Assembly (NCBI RefSeq): GCF_021155765.1
Contig: NC_060108.1
Location: 6,042,425-6,106,424 of the forward strand
From: Diprion similis
Taxonomy: Eukaryota > Arthropoda > Insecta > Hymenoptera > Diprionidae
DNA: 64,000 bases
Reading direction: 5' to 3'
This document shows positions 58,397-64,000 of the stretch, one piece after another (within the stretch, counting starts at the first letter, position 1; each line of letters opens with the position of its first letter). The notes under the pieces are model-generated. The model was not told the origin of the DNA. It saw only the letters and a list, made by a program, of their open reading frames with translations, and searched no databases. A program made the translations under genes and the position numbers.

Positions 58397-59131
58397 AATG
58401 TGATGGTAGGTAAACACAAATCAGTAGCTGCCCTTCTGAGAAAAGAATTGCCGGATCTCGTCGTAGTAAAATGCATCTCTCATTCTTTACATACATGTGC
58501 AGAGAAGGCAGCCGAAACACTGCCTAGACAATTAGAATTTCTGGTTCGAGAAATTCACAATTGGTTTGCTTATAGTTCTAAACGTATCGAAGAGTACAAA
58601 GATCTATACGAAACAATGAATAATAATCGTAATGTTAAAAAAGATCAAGGACTTAGTGGAACTCGCTGGCTAGCTCGTTTCAACGCTATAAATACAATAC
58701 TGGACCAATGGTTAGAATTAGAACTTTTATTTTCAATGGCTAAAACTCAGGACAAATGTTCAAATGTGATGGTAGGTAAACACAAATCAGTAGCTGCCCT
58801 TCTGAGAAAAGAATTGCCGGATCTCATCGTAGTAAAATGCATCTCTCATTCTTTACATTTATGTGCAGAGAAGGCAGCCGAAACACTGCCTAGACAATTA
58901 GAATTTCTGGTTCGAGAAATTCACAATTGGTTTGCTTATAGTTCTAAACGTATCGAAGAGTACAAAGATCTATACGAAACAATGAATAATAATCGTAATG
59001 TTAAAAAAGTTCAAGGACTTAGTGGAACTCGCTGGCTAGCTCGTTTCAACGCTATAATAAATACAATACTGGACCGATGGTTAGAATTAGAACTTTTATT
59101 TTCAATGGCTAAAACTCAGGACAAATGTTAT
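58397..59131 (+). repeat. In-frame 366-bp tandem duplication within hAT transposase
   Basis: 58397-58762 and 58763-59131 are almost identical: a few substitutions (for example GTC/ATC, GAT/GTT, CAA/CGA codons) and one 3-bp insertion in the second copy. The short string AATGT is shared at the breakpoints. 122 codons per unit, so the frame is kept. Confidence 0.95.
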
Positions 59132-60931
59132 ATGGCAGATCAGCTGCATGATGTAATGAAAAGGTTACCTTTTAAGGCTTTTCTGACTTTCTTGAGAAAT
59201 GAACTGAAGTCTATTACTCAATTGAATCAACTTTTTCAAAGCAATCAAGTGGAACCAGTGAAATTATTCGAAGATCTATTTCTACTATATAAGAATTTAA
59301 TGCAGAAGATTGTAGTACCCCCTCAACTACAAAAGATTAGTGACAATGAACTTGTTAAATTTAATTTCCACCCCCATTTGATGCACACTTCCGCAATATA
59401 CTTCGGTTATGATTTTGAATGCGCAATTCAAAAAATTGATCCACAAGATATACTTGACGTAAAAGAACGATGTAAAAACTTTTTAGTTGTTCTGGCTGAA
59501 CAGATTCAAAATAGATTGCCTGAAAATTTATCAATTTTCAAAATAATGGCAAGTCTTGATCCCAAATTTGCTACGTCTCAGGTAAAGCCTAGTCTCCATG
59601 AAATTCTGCAGAGAATTTCCAGAACTCACATATATGGTGAAAAACAAGGCATCGAAGATGAGTGGCGTCAACTAGCAAATAAAACATGGACTAGTTTGTC
59701 TAATACCGAAGAATTTTATGTAGAAGTATACGAAGATAGCGATGCAGCAGGAAATAAAAAATTCCAAAATATATCTAAATTCGCAACAGCGTTGCTTTGT
59801 CTACCTTTTTCGAATGCTAGTGTAGAGCGCGCGTTTTCTATCTATTCAGTGATAAAAAATAAGTTAAGAAACAAATCAAGTCCTGAAATGTTGCAATGCC
59901 TAATGATGGTTAGACATACTCTACAACAAGGTTCATGTGTCAACTTTACACCAACACCAGCTATGATTAAGCAATTCAATTATAAGATTTACGATTTAAA
60001 AAATAAAACTAACAATAGTCAGACTCAAAGCGATTGTGATAGAATGGAGGAGATCTTACTTCATATGGATCCGTAATCCAATTCAAACAATCCAAATGTG
60101 ATATGATTACTACTTTAATAGTACTATTCGTTCTGTTTAGTTATATTCAAAGTTTATAATCTTCAAAATTTGTGAGTAATGAAGAGTTATAAGTATTCGT
60201 ACTGGCTGCAATAATAACTATTATAATAGTAATAAATATTGAATTATTTTTATATAATTTGTTATTATTTATAACTAAAAATAACTAAATATTTAAAATA
60301 ATACATAATACTATTAAGATTATTAATCGAACCCAGAAGCTCCACTGTTTCAATCCGTAATTGAACTTTTTCTTTCGGTAGTATAAGTTTGTAGTGATAA
60401 AACAACATTGTTCTGCAACATTTTTTTATTTTGTTGTAAAATATCAGATGTATACTGCTTATCAAAACTGCATGTCAATTAAATACTAATGAAACACTAA
60501 TGTAACGGAGTAAATTTAAAAAACTGTAAGATAAGTATCACAAATTCTTGTTTCTGCATTTTGTGATTTTAAAACGAGTTATTAAAAATTTCATTCTGAT
60601 TGTATGACTCTTACAGTTATCTTTTCCTGCATTCAGAAAATACTTGCCTAAACATACATTTCCGAGCTATGTTATGTTTTTCTTTACCAGGCTATTCGTG
60701 GAGAGTGAACTGTAAGGAAAACTCAAACTCAAGCAACCTAGCGGGATTGCGTAAGCCAATCACGACACAGAACGAGAGAGACAGAATGTCTCAACATATC
60801 CGGTATCGTTGAATGCAATCCCACTAGACGCGCAAGTTTTAGGTTGGTATGTCAATTTAGGGGGATTTAGGGGTTTTTGAAATCAGTTTTAGGGGGATAA
60901 AATTGCAAATGTTGGCGACACTGCGCTTTTG

Positions 60932-62547
60932 CTTACCAACGAATTTGTAATCGCATGAGATATTGAACCGTTAACGATTTTGCTCCGCTTATTATTCGCC
61001 TAGCTTGGTCGCTTGCCGCTCCCCGCTTCTAGCTTGTACTGCTTGATTTTGCCGTTGTACATTGAATTGTTTAATGTTGTTGCGATGTTATGTTTTATCT
61101 TCAGTTTTATTTGAATTGTATCGAAGCGTACCGCCACCGATAAAACCGTTTGCCGTGTAAATCTTTTATTTTTGTGCCTACTGCCTTGCCGTAACGGCTT
61201 TATTTGTTAATAAATGCTGGTAATTACATCTACAATCATTTGATTGTCACATCTATACTATCTCACCTTCGCGCCCACGTTCCCCTTACCGCTGGCTAGT
61301 GGGCTGTTTTTGCTTGCCTGCTCTCGTTATAGTTTTCCTTTTGGGATTTATCTGTTGTGAATTTGGTTCGCCGTTCGAGTCGGCGAACGACTGTTATTGT
61401 CGAGGTAATTTTGAATCTGGTAAGAGTATAGTCTTTTACGGCTCTCTCGAGCCTGGCGCCCAACACCGGTTTTGCAGTGCCGTTAAACATTATACATTCC
61501 ATCTATTCTACTGCCGTGTTGGAGAACCACTGATATATAACTACACTGGATTGGATATTACCGTATACCCAACGTGTAAGCTCGTGCGTCCAATTGAACT
61601 GCTGAATTCCCGCCATCTTGTAGGGAAAGTTGTCACAAAATGCGCGCTAGATTTAAATCGCATAATATAAGTTATTTAGATCTAATGCGTTGACTGAGAC
61701 ATATTCATCACACAAAAAAGTTTCTGACGTGTAAAATAATGTTTGATACGTTAAATGAGGAACAAATAATTTTTTCGAAAGTATATTATTATTTACATTA
61801 CCATGATGTAGAAGCTTATTTACTAATATGATAAAAAACTTGTATTTAAGCGTGATTTTTCTTGATGTTCAAAAGAAGTCTTCAATTCTGAGAAGTTTCC
61901 GTCCATCATCCTTTATCTTATGGTGGGCTGAGTTCCATACAGATTATTCAAAAATTTGTGTAACACTAATTCAACCGTTAGGGAATTACCATCCATTGAT
62001 CATCAAAGTGGAGCTTAAGACATGTAAAAAACGTTTTGAATTAAATTATATCGAATTAGGTGTGTAAAAGGTTTATTCCAAAAATATGAAAAATAAAACA
62101 TTCCTTTTAAACGTTAAGGCACTTTTATAGAGTTGCGTTTGATAAACCATAACCGTAATAAAATTAGTAGTGTTAATCCACACACATGAAGAAAAAGTTA
62201 CAAGTATAATTGAAAGAAAATAAAAAAGATGTACATATCTAAGCATGCAAATTAGGTACAAATGTGTAGGTGACATATTGCCACTTGTCGAGTTATGTAC
62301 ATGGTTATATAGATTAGATATAATTAATAAGATTAATCCATAAATAAGATTTATCACAAATGGGTTAAAAGTGAAAATTAAAAAATCTGCATATTGCATG
62401 TCTAAGGATGCAAAGCAAGTATAAAAACATAAAGCACGTATTGAAACTTGTCACGGAATATAAATGGTTATTGATTGGCCCATACGAGTTGCCGATTCGT
62501 GTAATGCCGTATATTCAATCCTGTTTGTCGCAAAGTAGCAATCTTGG
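60932..62547. other. No recognisable gene; weak LTR-retrotransposon traces
   Basis: AATAAA near 61210 and TGGCGCCCAACACCGG at 61445-61460, which looks like a tRNA primer-binding site, but no LTR end is next to it. Open frames 61299-61670 and 61828-62067 have no recognised domain. AT-rich to 62547. Confidence 0.35.
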
Positions 62548-63174
62548 TTAAAGCAAACATTCGTAATTCGATATACTCTTTAATGACAGATTTTGTGAGT
62601 TGATATACGTGATTAGAAAAAGCTCATTCGGCGCATCGTCAAAAATGTGGACATCTAGCTCACTAAATACTAAATTTTTCAACGGATTCTCTGAAAGACT
62701 TTTTAAAACTTGTGAACACAAAATACCTGGGAACTGAGACTCTACTGGAGGAAGACCTTGATTGCAATTTACAGCATGCCTAAACATTTTTTCAGTAACA
62801 GAGGCAATGTTGATCACCGATTCGCTTGGTACGGTAAGGCCTCCCTTATTCTTAATGATCAGAAGTTTCAAGCTTTTGGACACAGTTTGAATGGTATCTT
62901 TGGTTATATCATATAGGAGAGCCAATCGGCAATCATCACACTTTAGGCGCTTCAGTATTTTCCTAACCACATAACCGCAAGTATATGAAATTGCATTTTC
63001 CGAGAAGTCGCTCAAGTTTTCTGATAGCATATTCTCAGAATATAAAAAATTATCGTCAATGTTCTTATCAGTCCCTAAACTATCATCTAAGTCGTACTTT
63101 TTGCATACTCTTATGACTTCCATCTCATCGTGTAATCGTGAATCGTACCGGTCGACAATTTTTTTTTTTATCAC
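62548..63174 (-). pseudogene. C-terminal fragment of a P-like (THAP-type) transposase
   Basis: A 208-codon frame with ISYTCGYVVRKILKRLKC, CDDCRLAL, NKGGLTVPSESVINIASVTE, resembling the final domain of P-superfamily transposases and corresponding in position to VKCLKCKDALL and following residues of the copy at 2652-6533. No THAP or catalytic motifs are found nearby. It is a separate lineage, probably a truncated remnant; its end is at the stop near 62548. Confidence 0.7.
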
Positions 63175-63504
63175 CCGAAGAAACTGTTGTCACATCCTCG
63201 ATGCCCTCTGCCTCTACTCATTAGTTTTATTTCAGTTTTCGATTAAATTCATTTATATCTTATATTTTTGAGTCTCCGTATGCATTGTATGCATACGGCT
63301 TTCTTTATCACTTTTTACGGCTCTGGGAAATAACCACCCTCAGCTTATAATAATCTTACTCATTAAATAATGTTACGGGATAATCCTTACCTAAACAGAC
63401 TAGAATATACAAACTCTCTAAAAGTAACCAGATGACCGAAAATCGCTTCTCGATATTTCCAGGTATGCAGAATCTGGCACGCACGTGCAAAGGATTAAAA
63501 TCAA

Positions 63505-63620
63505 TATAGCCATCTTTGAAGTGTCTGTTTGGACAGGGTCGTCCCGAACATACAGTAGAATATTTTTTATCATGTACCAAAACAAGCACGGCAATTCCCA
63601 CCCGCACTCATGGAAGAGGC
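63505..63620 (+). pseudogene. Possible 3' fragment of a non-LTR retrotransposon
   Basis: The frame reads SLKCLFGQGRPEHTVEYFLS CT, similar to the C-terminal CxxC...H...C segment that ends many LINE ORF2 proteins. Stops lie immediately upstream. Short, so only tentative. Confidence 0.3.
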
Positions 63621-63825
63621 GGGATTAGTTAAGATAGTTTTGCATGCTACACCGTACCCAAAGGGCGGGGGTAGTTAATGGCGAATGGAAAACTCAAAAT
63701 CTTATCAAGACTTCCTTATTGGGCAGCTCTCTCAAAGATGCTGGGAACCAATCAGGAAGTAGTTTCTCTCAATTCTCAGTTTTTCTGAACAGTCAGTTGT
63801 TACACAGACGTTACACAGTCCTGAC

Positions 63826-63900
63826 ATAGTCGTCAGCAGTCGTTAAATTTTCGTCAAGCAGTCGTTACATTTTTCGTCAAGCAGTCGTTACATAGTTGTC
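63826..63900. repeat. Short degenerate tandem repeat
   Basis: CAGTCGTTACATTTTTCGTCA recurs three times with variation at about 63838, 63859 and 63882. The rest of 63175-64000 shows nothing assignable. Confidence 0.6.
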
Positions 63901-64000
63901 AGCCAGTCTTCATCAAGAAGAAGCAGCTCTCAGTTTTTTCAAGACATTCATTCCTCATTGTTTATTCGCAATTCTCATTTTCTCAAGTCTCATTCTCAGG

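Larger units (their letters stand above)
56724..60076 (+). pseudogene. hAT transposase with BED finger, early stop and internal duplication
   Basis: Exon 1 56724-56796 (MPKSTEKKYRQKYTKVWESDV then TAA at 56787-56789, two codons before the donor). Intron of 965 bp. Exon 2 57762-60076, open throughout. BED-type finger in exon 2: VCKYCQAKLKAHRKDLVGH with HANTEKH. Catalytic core: SLIIDECTD (Asp), GIGVDGANVMVG (Asp), SGTRWLARF, and C-terminal dimerisation segment FSNASVERAFSIYSVIKNKL with the Glu. The region 58397-58762 is duplicated in frame as 58763-59131, which doubles the segment after the second Asp including the RW motif. The early stop and the duplication make activity unlikely. Confidence 0.85.
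56191..60923 (+). mobile_element. hAT transposon, full length
   Basis: TIRs CAGTGTCGCCAAC at 56191 and inverted at 60911-60923. Exact 8-bp target duplication CGCTTTTG (56183-56190, 60924-60931), the hAT hallmark. Subterminal regions carry repeated TTTAGGGG motifs: about four on the left (56215-56335), three on the right (60855-60900). It encodes a BED-finger hAT transposase. The stretch 60077-60854 is AT-rich and non-coding. Confidence 0.93.

Noticed and set aside
61445-61460. TGGCGCCCAAC primer-binding-like site, with 56032-61228 as a possible LTR split by hAT
   Set aside because: The putative LTR ends lack a matching target duplication and the site is over 200 bp from the supposed LTR end; kept only as a weak trace.

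Overview
This is eukaryotic nuclear DNA, almost certainly from an arthropod and most likely an insect. Genes are split by short GT-AG introns. The repeat families present (P element, Harbinger, hAT, ISL2EU, Penelope, Ty3/Gypsy, Tc1/mariner with a DUF4817-type N terminus, DUF4806 proteins) are an insect-like set. I cannot name the species. I found no bacterial operons, CRISPR arrays, rRNA genes or convincing tRNA genes. The window is essentially a graveyard, plus some recent arrivals, of nested transposable elements, with at most two or three candidate non-transposon genes.

Region 1-18,810 is one deeply nested stack. The partial Tc1/mariner-like transposase at the left edge and the right end of a TA-flanked element (called the CCGGGACC family here) are followed after about 25 bp of AT repeat by a second CCGGGACC element (16114-18808). 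A solo-LTR-like sequence (2263-16108, 4-bp duplication ATAT) has landed between them. That LTR was hit by a nearly intact P element (2282-7226, 8-bp duplication CCCTGTAG) and by a PIF/Harbinger element (7962-15820). The Harbinger element was in turn hit by a further CCGGGACC element (12823-15513) in inverted orientation.

Region 18,870-25,600 is an ISL2EU-type DNA transposon with two convergent genes. One is a SWIM zinc finger plus YqaJ-type exonuclease gene, split by a 2.5-kb LTR that carries a large hairpin-rich minisatellite. The other is an intact three-exon THAP-DDE transposase. A second, diverged ISL2EU-type transposon with the same convergent gene pair, both genes apparently intact, lies at about 50,630-54,830. 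These two elements are the clearest multi-gene system in the window: a THAP-DDE transposase paired with a SWIM-YqaJ nuclease.

Region 25,600-34,200 holds a 53-bp minisatellite, a multi-exon proline-rich gene of unknown function whose frame depends on a 17-G run, a 5'-truncated Penelope-like element with GIY-YIG domain and a hammerhead-like motif, the last exons of a DUF4806 gene, and a 23-bp minisatellite. From 34,200 to 37,600 nothing is recognisable. From 37,600 to 46,100 there is a decayed second Penelope-like element, a fragment of the CCGGGACC family, a foldback element with a TTAA-flanked MITE inside it, another MITE, a solo LTR, and a decaying zinc-finger gene. From 46,148 to 50,183 there is a degenerate minus-strand Ty3/Gypsy element.

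From 54,830 to the end: a GC-rich stretch with a poly-C tract, a hAT element (56191-60923, 8-bp duplication CGCTTTTG) whose transposase carries an in-frame 366-bp tandem duplication and an early stop, weak LTR-like sequence, and the C-terminal part of another P-like transposase on the minus strand.
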